DNA of 64,000 nt from JAXLSZ01 sp046330315 (GTDB taxonomy: Bacteria > Actinomycetota > Thermoleophilia > Solirubrobacterales > 70-9): the NCBI GenBank assembly GCA_046330315.1, contig JAXLSZ010000006.1, positions 186,001 to 250,000 on the forward strand, written 5' to 3'. Positions 1 through 8,714 of this stretch are shown piece by piece. Both the position numbers and the translations under genes were made by a program. Position 1 is the stretch's first letter; each line of letters starts with the position of its first letter. Below the pieces are notes generated by a model. The model was given only the letters and a program-made list of their open reading frames with translations. It had not been told where the DNA came from and searched no databases.

Positions 1-574
1 CCCGCGGGACCGCGCGGAGGACCGCCACCGCGCCCCCCTTCTCGAGGTCGGCGCCCAGCTCCGCCGCCCGGGCCACGATGTCCCTGCGGTCGGTCACCTC
101 CCGGCGCAGCAGCGCCCGGACGAAGCCAGCCGCAGCCTCCTCGCTCTCCCACTGTGGCGAGCGGGCGCGCTCCAGCTCCAGGCCGAGCAGAGCTGCGACC
201 ACCCGGGCGATCGCGGCGTCCGGCTCCGAGCGAGGCCGGTAGCGCAGCTCCCCGACCACCTCGGCGGCGACGGTCAGCTCGACGCAGACCACGCCCTCCG
301 AGCCCGAGAGGAGGCGCTCCTCCTGGTCGGGCGAGGCGTCGGCGACCGCGAGCACCGCGCTGGAGCGGTCGATCAACACGACGCTACCGTCGAGCACCCG
401 GGCCGCGGCCCTCGCCACAGCCGGGAGCCCGGCGCCCGACTCGACCGCCCCGGCGAGAGCCTCGATCGCTGGTGCGGCGGCCCCGGTCGCTGGTGCGGCG
501 GCCCCGGTCGGGGGTGCGGCGGCCCCTCCCGATCGGGCCTTTTCCGGGCTCTTGCGCTGCTTCTGCCTGCTCAT
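1..574 (-). CDS. PucR/CdaR-like transcriptional regulator, N-terminal part (cut by window edge)
   Basis: The frame is open from an ATG at 574 to the first base of the window, about 191 codons, and has no stop, so the gene continues outside. The first 30 residues are low-complexity Ala/Pro/Gly encoded by a tandem repeat. They are followed by an alpha/beta region with a GAF-like feel (VLDGSVVLIDRSSAVLAV, then VVCVELTVAAEVVGEL) and an acidic helical part (GFVRALLRREVTDRRDIVARA) of the kind found ahead of the C-terminal helix-turn-helix in PucR-type activators. The HTH itself would lie outside the window. The start is preceded by GGAGGG. The family call is inferred from layout and composition, and a different GAF-containing regulator is possible. 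Confidence 0.5.
   Translation of the reverse strand, partial: MSRQKQRKSPEKARSGGAAAPPTGAAAPATGAAAPAIEALAGAVESGAGLPAVARAAARVLDGSVVLIDRSSAVLAVADASPDQEERLLSGSEGVVCVELTVAAEVVGELRYRPRSEPDAAIARVVAALLGLELERARSPQWESEEAAAGFVRALLRREVTDRRDIVARAAELGADLEKGGAVAVLRAVPR
467..529. repeat. 21-bp tandem repeat, 3 copies, inside the PucR-like gene
   Basis: Three consecutive 21-bp units (467-487, 488-508, 509-529; the last diverged) encode the GAAAPAT-type repeats near the N-terminus of the regulator. The period is a multiple of three, so copy-number change would keep the frame. Confidence 0.8.
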
Positions 575-635
575 CGCCCTCCGATTATCGACGCCCGCCC
601 CAAGTTTGGGCCCCTGGGAACGGCCGGACTGCCGC

Positions 636-881
636 TCAGCCCTGGCTGAAGAGGTCCTTGATGTCGGGGAACTCGTAGACGAAGAGCACGCCGAGGCCGA
701 CCCCGATGCAGACCAGCACCACCAGGACGAAGACGGACAGGAACCCGGCCGCGAGCTTCTCCCAGACCCGGCCGTAGGAGCCGAGGGCCGGGACCAGGAT
801 CAGCGCCACGAAGGCCGCCAGGCTGACCAGCCCGGCGCCTCCGAAGATCAGGTACTCGTTGCCGATCCTCGCCAGCGGCAA
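636..881 (-). CDS. Small membrane protein, two predicted TM segments
   Basis: This is an 81-residue protein with a TTG start 2 nt after the stop of the DedA-PAP2 gene (TGAGTTG), so it is probably translated by coupling. Residues about 10-33 (LIFGGAGLVSLAAFVALILV) and 43-70 (LAAGFLSVFVLVVLVCIGVG) are strongly hydrophobic and look like two membrane helices. A short acidic tail follows (EFPDIKDLFSQG). No enzymatic motif is visible and I do not recognise a family. The same strand and direct adjacency suggest co-expression with the phosphatase-like membrane protein, and it could be an accessory subunit. The start is uncertain because no good ribosome binding site precedes it. Confidence 0.6.
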   Translation of the reverse strand: MPLARIGNEYLIFGGAGLVSLAAFVALILVPALGSYGRVWEKLAAGFLSVFVLVVLVCIGVGLGVLFVYEFPDIKDLFSQG

Positions 882-882
882 C

Positions 883-2388
883 TCAGGGTTCCGTTCGCGG
901 GGTCTTCACCGAGGCCGAATTGTCGCGCAGTTGGGAGACGACGAGCGCTATCGCGGCGCACAGCGAGAAGGCGGAGGCCCCGAGAGCCCAGCCGGCGCTG
1001 ACGTCGCTCATGTAGTGGACGCCGAGGTAGACGCGGGAGAGGCCGATCGCCGCCGCCAGCCCGATCCCCGCCGAGACCACCGCTGCGCCCCGGGCCATGC
1101 CGGGTCGCAGGCGGACGACCGTGGTCACGGCGAGCCAGACGTAGAAGGTGGAGTAGGCGGCGTGGGCGCTGGGGAAGGAGGATCCGTCGGCGCTCACCAG
1201 CCCGCCCAAGGGACGGGGCCGGTCCACCGCGTCCTTGATCGCGTGGACGCCGAGGACGATCAGCACCATCCCCCCGGCCAGCACCCCCAGCTCCCACCAT
1301 CGCCGGTTCCAGGCGAGGACGAAGGCGGCCGCCAGCGAGAGGGGCCAGACGACGCCCGGCGAGCCCAGCAGCGTGACGCCCTTGGCGATTTCGGTCAGCC
1401 AGGGGGTGCGGATGCTGTCCACGATGTCCTGGGCGGTCCGGTCGCCGGGCGTGGGGCCCGGGTCGTTGCCGACGATCACGGTGTAGGCGACCAGCACGAA
1501 GCCGCCGACGGCGAGGGTGGCGAGCACGGAGGTGAACTCGAGCCCGAAGCTCCCGCCCGGGGTCAGCCGGTCCCAGACGAACTGCGCCTGGGGCCGGAGG
1601 CGCCGGCCCAGCGCGGTCAGCCGGGCGGTCGCCCGGTGCGCCTCCATCCATTCCACCGCCCGCCGGCGGTTCTCCGCCTCCCGCAGGAAGCGGAAGCCGA
1701 CGACGATCGCGACGGTGACCACGATCAGCGACCCCAGCAAGAAGGCGCCCCGCCCCGCGTACTTGGCGGCGCTGTCCACGCTGCGCGAGAAGACGTACCC
1801 GATCAGGATGTGCTCGCTCGACCAGATGCCGGTGCCGAGGATGCTGTAGGGGACGAACGCCCGGTAGCGCATCCCCGAGCTTCCGGCCACGAAGGGGGCC
1901 AGGGCCCTTACCAGGCTGATGAAGCGCCCGATCAGGATCGTCTTGCCGCCGTGCCGGGAGAAGTAGTCCTCGACCCGCTCGAAGCGCTCCTCGCTGATCC
2001 CCAGGCGCGGCCCGTGCCTCAGCACGAATCCCCGGCCCAGCCTGCGACCGACGTGGAAGCTGGTCGTGTCCCCCAACCAGGCGCCGAACCAGGCGACCGC
2101 GATCAGCAGGTAGACGTCGACCGCGCCCTGCCCCGCCACCGCGCCGCCGATCAGCATCACGGTCTCCCCCGGCACGAACAGCCCCACGAAGGCGCCGGTC
2201 TCCAGGAAGGCGAAGAGCCCGACCAGCAGGTAGGTCCAGGCGCCGAGCGCGCTGGCGATGTCGTCGAGGATCTGCTGGAGGTGGCCCTGGGGGAACAGCC
2301 GGCCGATCGCGACGTAGGCGGCGACCACCGCGATCGCCACGAAGACGACGAGCAGGCGCTTCCCCCTCAGCGGCTCGGGCAGCTTCAC
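883..2388 (-). CDS. DedA-family / PAP2 phosphatase fusion membrane protein
   Basis: This 501-residue protein joins two membrane domains. The N-terminal half (about 50-235) is a DedA/VTT domain, with FLETGAFVGLFVPGE and the GRFISLVRALAPFVAG motif near residue 154. DedA proteins are linked to lipid flipping and envelope homeostasis. The C-terminal half (about 280-490) is a PAP2 acid phosphatase domain with all three signatures: KDAVDRPRP (about 386), PSAH (about 406) and SRVYLGVHYMSD (about 451), which carry the catalytic histidines. I chose the GTG at 2388 because a GGGGGG tract lies about 8 nt upstream and it clears ispE; a longer frame to 2484 would overlap ispE by about 60 bp. The likely role is translocation plus dephosphorylation of lipid phosphates such as undecaprenyl-PP or phosphatidate at the membrane. 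The substrate is inferred. Confidence 0.88.
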   Translation of the reverse strand: MKLPEPLRGKRLLVVFVAIAVVAAYVAIGRLFPQGHLQQILDDIASALGAWTYLLVGLFAFLETGAFVGLFVPGETVMLIGGAVAGQGAVDVYLLIAVAWFGAWLGDTTSFHVGRRLGRGFVLRHGPRLGISEERFERVEDYFSRHGGKTILIGRFISLVRALAPFVAGSSGMRYRAFVPYSILGTGIWSSEHILIGYVFSRSVDSAAKYAGRGAFLLGSLIVVTVAIVVGFRFLREAENRRRAVEWMEAHRATARLTALGRRLRPQAQFVWDRLTPGGSFGLEFTSVLATLAVGGFVLVAYTVIVGNDPGPTPGDRTAQDIVDSIRTPWLTEIAKGVTLLGSPGVVWPLSLAAAFVLAWNRRWWELGVLAGGMVLIVLGVHAIKDAVDRPRPLGGLVSADGSSFPSAHAAYSTFYVWLAVTTVVRLRPGMARGAAVVSAGIGLAAAIGLSRVYLGVHYMSDVSAGWALGASAFSLCAAIALVVSQLRDNSASVKTPRTEP

Positions 2389-2422
2389 GGCGAGCCCCCC
2401 GGGGCCGGCTGCGCCGCTGCGC

Positions 2423-3253
2423 TCAACGGTCCGCGCCCCCGCAGACGATCGCGTCGTCGCGCCCCAGCCGCTCCGCGGCCGCACGGGCGGAGCCGAGGTC
2501 TGCGAACAGCCCGAACACGGTCGGCCCCGAGCCGCTCATCAGGGCCCTGGCGGCTCCGGCCCCGCGCAGCGCCTCGAGAGCCGCGGCGATCTCCGGGCGC
2601 AGGGAGAGCGCGGCGGGCTCGAGGTCGTTGACCAGCAGCTCCGCGTACTCCAGTGGCGAGGCGCCCCCGCCCGCCGCCTCCCGCAGGCGACGCGAGAGGT
2701 CGTCGAGCTCCTCTCGGCCCCGGCCGAGGCCGAGGCGGTCCGCCGCGGCGAAGACCTCCCCGGTGGGCAGCCCGCCGCCCCCGGGGAGGAGCACCAGCCC
2801 GTGGCGGGCCGGGGCGGGCAGCCGCTCGACCCGCTCTCCCGCCCCGCGCACCAGGGCGAAGGACGGCAGCAGCTGGGAGGGGACGTCGGCGCCGAGCGCC
2901 GCAGCCGCCTCCTCGAGGCCCTCCACCTCGCCGCGGCCGAGTCGCAGCACCGCCGCCGCGTCCGCGCTCCCCCCTCCCAGGCCGGCGGCGACCGGGATCC
3001 TCTTCTCGATCCGCACCCGGCGAGGCGGGGCGCTCCACCCGCGCGCTCGCAGCTCGCCCAGCGCCCTCGCAGCCAGGTTCTCGCCCGCGACCCCGTCGCA
3101 GAGCACCCCGTCCTCGCCCTCGCCGTCGGTCACCTCGAGCAGGTCGGCGAGGGACAGCGGCTCGAACAGGGAGCAGAGCTCGTGCAGGCCGTCCTCGCGC
3201 GTCTGCCCGAGGTAGAGGCAGAGATTGAGCTTCGCCGGCGCGTGCAGGATCAC
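2423..3253 (-). CDS. ispE: 4-diphosphocytidyl-2-C-methyl-D-erythritol kinase (IspE)
   Basis: This GHMP kinase of the non-mevalonate (MEP) isoprenoid pathway phosphorylates CDP-methylerythritol at the 2-position. The 276-residue length is normal. The N-terminus has the APAKLNLCL substrate lysine motif. The ATP-binding glycine-rich loop PVAAGLGGGSADAA lies at about 87-100, LGADVPSQL (catalytic Asp) at about 124, and the third GHMP motif MSGSGPTVFGLF near the C-terminus. The start is a GTG that overlaps the rsmA stop by 4 bases (GTGA), which implies translational coupling. ispE next to rsmA (ksgA) is a common bacterial pairing. Confidence 0.96.
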   Translation of the reverse strand: MILHAPAKLNLCLYLGQTREDGLHELCSLFEPLSLADLLEVTDGEGEDGVLCDGVAGENLAARALGELRARGWSAPPRRVRIEKRIPVAAGLGGGSADAAAVLRLGRGEVEGLEEAAAALGADVPSQLLPSFALVRGAGERVERLPAPARHGLVLLPGGGGLPTGEVFAAADRLGLGRGREELDDLSRRLREAAGGGASPLEYAELLVNDLEPAALSLRPEIAAALEALRGAGAARALMSGSGPTVFGLFADLGSARAAAERLGRDDAIVCGGADR

Positions 3254-4029
3254 CCGCCAAGCCTTTCGGATAGCTCGGCGAACTGCGCCGGCGCGAGCGC
3301 CTCGGCCCGGGCGTCCTCCGCGAGCCCCATCTCCCCCAGGGCCTTCCTCACCCGTTCGATCTGGCCCGGCCGGGCCAGCTCCAGCGATCGCGCCAGCGAC
3401 TTGCGGCGGTGGGCGAACGCCTCGCGGACGAGCCTGCGGGTCGGCGGCGGCGGCGGCGGGCCGGTGCGCCGCATCACGACCAGGGCCGAGCTCACCCGCG
3501 GCCTCGGCCGGAAGACGGCCGGGTCCACGGTGCGGTCGAGCCGCACCTCCGCCGCAAGCCCGACGATCACGCTCGGCGCCCCGTAGGCGGCGCTCCCCGG
3601 GCTCGCCCGCAGCCGCTCGGCGATCTCGCGCTGCACCATCACGGTCCAGGTGCGCACCCCCGGCAGCTCGACGAGCGTGCGGACGATGACCGGCGTCGCC
3701 ACGGAGTAGGGAAGGTTGGAGACGATCGCGGCCGGCGCCGGCTCCAGCCGGTCCAGCGGCAGCTTCATCGCATCCCCCCAGTGCAGCTCGACGTTGGGAA
3801 GAGCCGCCACCGGGTCCAGAGCCTCCGCGAGCCGGCGATCCAGCTCGAGCGAGTGGACGAAGCGGGCTCGGGCGGCCAGCGCGCGGGTGAGCACCCCCTC
3901 GCCGGCGCCGACCTCGAGCACGACGTCCTCCGCGCCGACGCCAGAGGTGCGCACGATCGCCTCGAGCAGGCCGGGGTCCACCAGGAAGTTCTGGCCGAAC
4001 CTGCGCCGCCGGCCCGGAGCCGCCATCAC
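3250..4029 (-). CDS. rsmA: 16S rRNA dimethyladenosine transferase (RsmA/KsgA)
   Basis: This enzyme dimethylates A1518 and A1519 of 16S rRNA with SAM, a late step in 30S assembly. The 259 residues show FGQNFL (11-16), the SAM motif I LEVGAGEGVLT (38-48), the acidic post-I LELDRRL, and the adenosine-binding motif NLPY (105-108). The start ATG overlaps the tatD stop by 4 bases (ATGA), and its own stop overlaps the ispE GTG. tatD-rsmA-ispE therefore form one tightly coupled operon. Confidence 0.97.
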   Translation of the reverse strand: MMAAPGRRRRFGQNFLVDPGLLEAIVRTSGVGAEDVVLEVGAGEGVLTRALAARARFVHSLELDRRLAEALDPVAALPNVELHWGDAMKLPLDRLEPAPAAIVSNLPYSVATPVIVRTLVELPGVRTWTVMVQREIAERLRASPGSAAYGAPSVIVGLAAEVRLDRTVDPAVFRPRPRVSSALVVMRRTGPPPPPPTRRLVREAFAHRRKSLARSLELARPGQIERVRKALGEMGLAEDARAEALAPAQFAELSERLGG

Positions 4030-4793
4030 CAGCCGAACAGCCGCCGGGCGTTGGCGTCCACGAGCCCCTCCAGCGACTCCGGCGCGGACCCCCGCGCCTC
4101 GGCGACGACCGCGGCGGTCTCGACCACGTTGGCCGGCTGGTTGGGCCGGCCCCGCCTCGGCTGCGGCGAGAGGTAGGGCGAGTCGGTCTCGAGGAGGATC
4201 AGCCCGTCGGGAACCCGGGCCGCGGCATCCCGGAGCCGTTCCGCGCTCGGATAGGTGACGTTGCCGGCGAAGGAGCAGTGCCAGCCGCGCTCGGCGGCGT
4301 CGGCGACGCGGTCCGGGGCCGAGAAGCAGTGCAGGATCACCTCGAGCCCCGTGCCCAGCCTGTCGAGCGTCTCGAAGACTTCGTCCACGGCCTCCGTGCT
4401 TCCTTCCGGATCGCGGACGTGGATGACCAGCGGCAGCCGGGCGCCGGCCGCGATCCGGATCTGGGCCTCGAAGGCGGCCCGCTGGTCGGCCCGCGGGGCG
4501 CCGTCACGGTAGAAGTCGAGCCCGGTTTCCCCCACCGCCCGCGCCCCCGGGCTCGCGGCCGCCCCGGCGATCGCCTCCGCGTCGGCCTCCGAGAAGCCCG
4601 CCGCGAGGTTCGGGTGGCGGCCGACCGCGGCGAAGACCTCGGGGTGCCTCGCGGCGAGGCGCAGCGACGCCTCGACGCTCGCAGCGTCGATGCCCACGGT
4701 GAGCACCCGCTCGACGCCGGCGGAGCGGGCCGCCTCGAGCAGCTCGGCGGCGGGCGGCTCGCACAGGGTCAGGTGGGCGTGGGTGTCAACCAC
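4026..4793 (-). CDS. tatD: TatD-family metal-dependent hydrolase/DNase
   Basis: This 255-residue amidohydrolase-fold protein of the TatD family has 3'-5' exonuclease or DNA repair-type activity in characterised members. Metal ligands are visible: HAH at 5-7, Glu in VGETGLD (about 89), His in VIHVRD (about 125), His in HCFS (about 155) and Asp in ETDSPYL (about 204). The GTG start has no Shine-Dalgarno. Instead TAGACT ends 6 nt before it, which suggests that this is the first gene of the tatD-rsmA-ispE operon and is made from a leaderless mRNA. Confidence 0.93.
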   Translation of the reverse strand: MVDTHAHLTLCEPPAAELLEAARSAGVERVLTVGIDAASVEASLRLAARHPEVFAAVGRHPNLAAGFSEADAEAIAGAAASPGARAVGETGLDFYRDGAPRADQRAAFEAQIRIAAGARLPLVIHVRDPEGSTEAVDEVFETLDRLGTGLEVILHCFSAPDRVADAAERGWHCSFAGNVTYPSAERLRDAAARVPDGLILLETDSPYLSPQPRRGRPNQPANVVETAAVVAEARGSAPESLEGLVDANARRLFGW

Positions 4794-4805
4794 GCCCTCA
4801 GTCTA
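4794..4805 (-). promoter_or_regulatory. Putative leaderless -10 element before tatD
   Basis: On the minus strand TAGACT (4805-4800) is followed by 6 nt and then the GTG start. It fits the TANNNT actinobacterial -10 form and the spacing seen before several other genes here. No convincing -35 is visible. Confidence 0.55.
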
Positions 4806-4828
4806 GGAACGCGCCCGGTGCGTCCGGC

Positions 4829-5239
4829 TCAGAGCTTGAAGCGGAAGGTCTTGCGGGCCGTGTGCCGGACCCCGGTGTCCAGGTTCCGGGCGCTGGCCAC
4901 GATCTTCAGGCTGGAGACCCTGAAGTTCGCCTTGAGATCGTCACGGGCGACCGAGTTGAGCGTCAGCTTCACCTCGCGGGGTTGCCCCTGGCGGATCACC
5001 CCTCCCAGCTGGACCCGGAGGTTGGGCCCGGGCAACCGCAGGGTGCCGCGGACCTTCACGAAGGAGTCGGCCGAGACGAAGATCGGGAAGGTCAGGACCT
5101 TGGCGGCCCTCAGCTTCCTCGGCCCGCCGATCTTGACCGGGGCCGGCGCGCTGGCCGCGGCCCCTCTCTTGGCGACTGCCTCCGAGGCGCCGGCGGCGGC
5201 CAGCGCCGCGACCGAGACGATGACGGCGGCTCTTCTCAA
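4829..5239 (-). CDS. Small secreted protein, hypothetical
   Basis: This 136-residue protein starts at a TTG preceded by GGGGAGGA at ideal spacing; this start is much better supported than the longer open frame upstream, which is antisense shadow of metG. Residues 1-25 form a signal-peptide-like stretch (MRRAAVIVSVAALAAAGAS) with an AxA-type cleavage region. The mature part is basic and beta-rich with alternating hydrophobics (KVRGTLRLPGPNLRVQLGG), like an Ig-like or CARDB-type extracellular domain. It has no cysteines and no catalytic motif. It lies between metG and tatD on the same strand, but its function is unknown and the location may be incidental. Confidence 0.75.
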   Translation of the reverse strand: MRRAAVIVSVAALAAAGASEAVAKRGAAASAPAPVKIGGPRKLRAAKVLTFPIFVSADSFVKVRGTLRLPGPNLRVQLGGVIRQGQPREVKLTLNSVARDDLKANFRVSSLKIVASARNLDTGVRHTARKTFRFKL

Positions 5240-5277
5240 CTTTTCCTCCCCGCTCGCGTGGCAGTGACCCCGCGACC

Positions 5278-6780
5278 CTACTCGACCCTGGGGAAGAGGG
5301 GCGCCAGCCGCTCCACCCTCTGTCCGCCGCCCCGCGAGCCGAGCTCGGCGAGCTCGCGGCCCTCCTCCCCCAGCGCGCCGAGCAGGGCCTCGGCGGCGAG
5401 CGGCAGGTAGGGGAGGAGCAGGAGGGTGGTCACCCGCAGGCCCTCGGCCAGGCTGTAGAGCGCCCGGTCGAGCTCTGCTGCGGCGGCTTCGCCCTCCGCC
5501 TTGGCAAGCTCCCAGGGCCTGGTCTCCTCCACGTAGCGGTTGAGGCGCCTGACAAGCTTCCAGGCCTCCTCCAGCGCGCCGCTGATCTCGGCCTCGTCGA
5601 GCAGCCCGCGCACCTGTTCGCCGGCCCCCTCGAAGGCGCCGGCCAGGTCGGGGTCGGGCGAGGACTCGGGGATCACGCCGTCGCGGTAGCGGTCGAGCAT
5701 CGCCAGGGTGCGGTTGGCGAGGTTGCCGAACTCGTTTGCCAGCTCGGTGTCGTAGCGGGCCTCGAACCCGGCGGTCGAGATCGAGCCGTCCTGGCCGAAG
5801 CTGACCTCGCGGAAGCAGTAGTAGCGCAGGGCGTCCGAGCCGAAGCGCTCGATCACCTCGAAGGGGTCGAGGACGTTGCCCAGCGATTTCGACATTTTCT
5901 TCTCCCCCATCAGCAGGAAGCCGTGGATCGCCATCCGGCGCGGCGGCTCCATCTCGGCCGCCAGCAGCAGGGCGGGCCAGATGATCGCGTGGAACTTGAG
6001 GATGTCCTTGGCCATCACGTGCAGGTCGGCGGGCCAGTAGCGCGCGGTCAGGTCCTCGCCCGGCCGGGCGAAGCTGAGCGCGGTCACGTAGTTGAGCAGC
6101 GCGTCGAACCAGACGTACATCCGCTGGCTGGGGTCCCAGGGCAGCTTCATCCCCCACTTCAGCTTGGGTCGGGACAGGGAGACGTCCTCGAGGCCGCGCT
6201 CGATGAAGGAGACCGCCTCGTTGCGGCGGAAGGCCGGCACGACGAAGTCGGGCCGCTCGCGGTAGAGGCGCTCCAGGGGCTCCTGGAAGGCGGAGAGCCG
6301 GAAGAACCAGTTGTCCTCGCGCTCGCGATCCAGCGGGATCTCGTGGATCGGGCAGGTGCTGCCCGGCCCCAGCTCGCGCTCCGTCTTGAAGTCGGCGCAG
6401 CGCGGGCAGTACCAACCCTCGTAGGCCCCCTCGCGGACCCAGCCGCCGTCGTGGACCCGCTGCATGATCTCGGCGACCTTGGCCTGGTGGCGGGGGTCCG
6501 AGGTGCGAATGAAGAAGTCGTTGGTGACGTTGATGGTCGGCATCAGCGCCCGGAACTTCTCCGCGTTGCGGTCGGCCAGCTCCTGGGGGGTGATCCCCTC
6601 CCGCTCGGCGGCGGTCTCCACCGGCTCCCCGTGCTCGTCGGTGCCGGTCAGGAAGAAGACGTCCTCGCCGCGCTGTCGCATGTGGCGGGCCAGCACGTCC
6701 GCGGCCATCGTCGAGTAGGCGTGGCCGAGGTGCGGCTCCGCGTTGACGTAGTAGATCGGCGTTGTGACGTAGTAGGACAC
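5278..6780 (-). CDS. metG: Methionyl-tRNA synthetase
   Basis: This class I synthetase charges tRNA-Met. The 500 residues contain the HIGH-equivalent PHLGH (16-20), the zinc knuckle CPRC (125-128) with a partner CPIH near 143, and KMSKS (295-299) followed by LGNV. The C-terminal alpha-helical anticodon domain is present but there is no C-terminal tRNA-binding (EMAP-like) domain, so this is the short form. The GTG start is preceded by AGGGGAG. The gene follows rsmI on the same strand after a GC hairpin. Confidence 0.97.
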   Translation of the reverse strand: MSYYVTTPIYYVNAEPHLGHAYSTMAADVLARHMRQRGEDVFFLTGTDEHGEPVETAAEREGITPQELADRNAEKFRALMPTINVTNDFFIRTSDPRHQAKVAEIMQRVHDGGWVREGAYEGWYCPRCADFKTERELGPGSTCPIHEIPLDREREDNWFFRLSAFQEPLERLYRERPDFVVPAFRRNEAVSFIERGLEDVSLSRPKLKWGMKLPWDPSQRMYVWFDALLNYVTALSFARPGEDLTARYWPADLHVMAKDILKFHAIIWPALLLAAEMEPPRRMAIHGFLLMGEKKMSKSLGNVLDPFEVIERFGSDALRYYCFREVSFGQDGSISTAGFEARYDTELANEFGNLANRTLAMLDRYRDGVIPESSPDPDLAGAFEGAGEQVRGLLDEAEISGALEEAWKLVRRLNRYVEETRPWELAKAEGEAAAAELDRALYSLAEGLRVTTLLLLPYLPLAAEALLGALGEEGRELAELGSRGGGQRVERLAPLFPRVE

Positions 6781-6820
6781 GGCTCCCCTGGGAACTTAGA
6801 AGACCCGGGCGGGAGGGAGG

Positions 6821-6854
6821 CCGGCGGCTCGCCGGGCGGGCGTCCGCCCGCCGG
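6821..6854 (-). terminator. GC-rich hairpin after rsmI
   Basis: CGGGCGG (6833-6839) can pair with CCGCCCG (6844-6850), and an alternative outer stem joins CCGGCGG (6821-6827) to CCGCCGG (6848-6854). It follows the rsmI stop immediately. There is no T-run, as is common for actinobacterial terminators. Confidence 0.5.
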
Positions 6855-6855
6855 C

Positions 6856-7683
6856 TCAGCGCCGGGCGTCCCTCCCGGTCAGAGCCCTGTAGAGATCGTT
6901 GGCGCGGGTCCCGGTCAGCGCCGCGACCACACTCGCCGCCGCCCGCGGGCGGGCGCCCGACTGGACCAGGTGGCGCAGCGCGTCCACCGCGAAGCTGATG
7001 TCGTCGCCGTGCTCCTCGTCCTGAGCCGGGCCGATGACGAGGACGATCTCGCCCTTGACGTCGGAGCGGAAGCGCCGGGCCAGCTCCGCGAGGCTGCCGC
7101 GGGAAACCTCCTCGTGGAGCTTCGACATCTCGCGGCAGACGGCCGCGGGGCGGTCCGGGGCGATCGCCGCCAGCGCGGCCAGCGACTCGCCGATCCGCCG
7201 CGGCGACTCGAACGCGATCACCGTCTCCGCCGAGCGCAGGACCCTCTCCATCTCGCCGGTGCGCTTGGGGAGGAACCCCTCGAAGCGCCAGCGATCGGTG
7301 GGCAGCCCCGAGGCGACCAGGGCGACCGGGACGACCGAGGGGCCGGGCAGCACCTCGACCTCGAGGCTGCGCTCGATGCACGCCCTGACCAGCCGGAACC
7401 CGGGATCGGAGATCGCCGGCATCCCGGCGTCGGAGACGAGCGCCACTCGCGCCCCGCGCTCGATCTGCTTGGTCAGCTCCAGGGCGCGGGCCGACTCGTT
7501 GCCCTCGTGGTTGCTGACCAGCCGCGGCGCCGGCCGGATCCCGATCCGCTCGAGCAGCGCGCCCGTGCGGCGGGTGTCCTCGCAGGCGATGTAGTCGGCC
7601 GAGACCAGCGCCTCGCGGACCCGGGGGCTGATGTCACCGAGGTTTCCGATCGGAGTCGGGCAGACGACCAGCTTTCCGGCCAC
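6856..7683 (-). CDS. rsmI: 16S rRNA (cytidine-1402-2'-O)-methyltransferase RsmI
   Basis: This 275-residue member of the tetrapyrrole methylase fold uses SAM to 2'-O-methylate C1402 in the ribosomal P site. Family features are clear: LVVCPTPIGNLGDISPR at the N-terminus, the CEDTRRTGALL segment (about 34-44), LVSDAGMPAISDPG (about 80-93), and EGFLPKR followed by FESPRRI. The GTG start abuts the stop of the ROK kinase gene (stop 7684-7686, start 7683), so the two are probably co-transcribed. Confidence 0.95.
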   Translation of the reverse strand: MAGKLVVCPTPIGNLGDISPRVREALVSADYIACEDTRRTGALLERIGIRPAPRLVSNHEGNESARALELTKQIERGARVALVSDAGMPAISDPGFRLVRACIERSLEVEVLPGPSVVPVALVASGLPTDRWRFEGFLPKRTGEMERVLRSAETVIAFESPRRIGESLAALAAIAPDRPAAVCREMSKLHEEVSRGSLAELARRFRSDVKGEIVLVIGPAQDEEHGDDISFAVDALRHLVQSGARPRAAASVVAALTGTRANDLYRALTGRDARR

Positions 7684-8643
7684 CTAGCGGCCTCTCTCCA
7701 GCTCGATCCGGGCCATCGCGGCCGCTCCGATCATGCCCGCGTCGGGCCCCAGCTCCGCGGCGACCACCGGGGTGGCGCTCATCGGCGCAAGGCAGCGAGT
7801 TCGCACCTCCTCGCGAGCCGGGCCCAGCAGCAGCTCGCCGGCGGCGATCACTCCGCCCCCCACCACGATCACCCCGGGCTCGAAGATGTTCGCGAAGCTG
7901 GCAAGGGCGGCTCCCAGCCGGCGGCCGATCAGCGCGACGGCCGCCACCGCAGCCTCATCGCCCCCCAGCGCAGCCTCGGTGACCGCCCTCCCGTCCACCT
8001 TCGCGCCGGTGGCCAGCAGCCGCCCCAGGGCCGAGTCGGGCTCGCGCCTGGCCGCCTCCAGGCCCTCGCGCCCCAGCGCGGTCCCCGACGCGAGCGACTC
8101 GGCGCATCCCCGCCCGGGGCAGTTCCCCTGGCAGCGCGGCCCGTCGATCTCGATCACCGTGTGCCCCAGCTCGGCTCCGGCGCCGGTGCTCCCCCGGTAG
8201 ACCTCGCCGCCGATGATCAGGCCGCCGCCGATCCCGGTCCCGACCGTGACCATGACGGCGTTCGCGGCCCCCTTCGCGGCGCCGTGGAGGCTCTCGGCGA
8301 GCACCGCCGCGTTGGCGTCGTTGTCGAGCGAGACCGGCAGGCCGGTCCGCTCGGAGACGATCTCGCGGATCGGCACGTCGGTGATCGGCAGGTTGACCGA
8401 GGCCACCGCCACCCCCCGCGCGCGGTCGATCGTCGCCGGGACCCCGAGCCCGATCGCCTCGACCCCCGGGCGCGCCTCGCGCGCCTCGGCGATCTCCCGC
8501 AGCAGCATCTCGACAAGCTCCTCCTCGCCCTGGCCGGTCGAGCGCTCCTTGCTCCCCCAGAGAACGTTCCGCTCGGTGTCCAGCACCCCGATCAGCATCT
8601 TGGTGCCGCCGAGATCGACGCCTATCGTCTCCGCGCCGCTCAT
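7684..8643 (-). CDS. ROK-family glucokinase
   Basis: This 319-residue sugar kinase of the ROK family phosphorylates glucose at C6 in actinobacterial members. The N-terminal phosphate loop VDLGGTKMLIGVLD (about 9-22) and the sugar-binding motifs LDNDANAAVLAE and GTGIGGGLIIGG are present. The ROK zinc motif appears as CQGNCPGRGCAE, which has two extra residues between the first two cysteines compared with the usual CxCGxxGCxE. The gene is divergent from the LCP gene at 8715, and the 71-bp gap must hold both promoters. Glucose as substrate is inferred. Confidence 0.9.
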   Translation of the reverse strand: MSGAETIGVDLGGTKMLIGVLDTERNVLWGSKERSTGQGEEELVEMLLREIAEAREARPGVEAIGLGVPATIDRARGVAVASVNLPITDVPIREIVSERTGLPVSLDNDANAAVLAESLHGAAKGAANAVMVTVGTGIGGGLIIGGEVYRGSTGAGAELGHTVIEIDGPRCQGNCPGRGCAESLASGTALGREGLEAARREPDSALGRLLATGAKVDGRAVTEAALGGDEAAVAAVALIGRRLGAALASFANIFEPGVIVVGGGVIAAGELLLGPAREEVRTRCLAPMSATPVVAAELGPDAGMIGAAAMARIELERGR

Positions 8644-8714
8644 GAGCCATCGCTCTCAGCTTCGGGGGTCGGCGGGCAGGAAACCGCGGGCATCGGCACT
8701 ATTTCTAGCCTTTC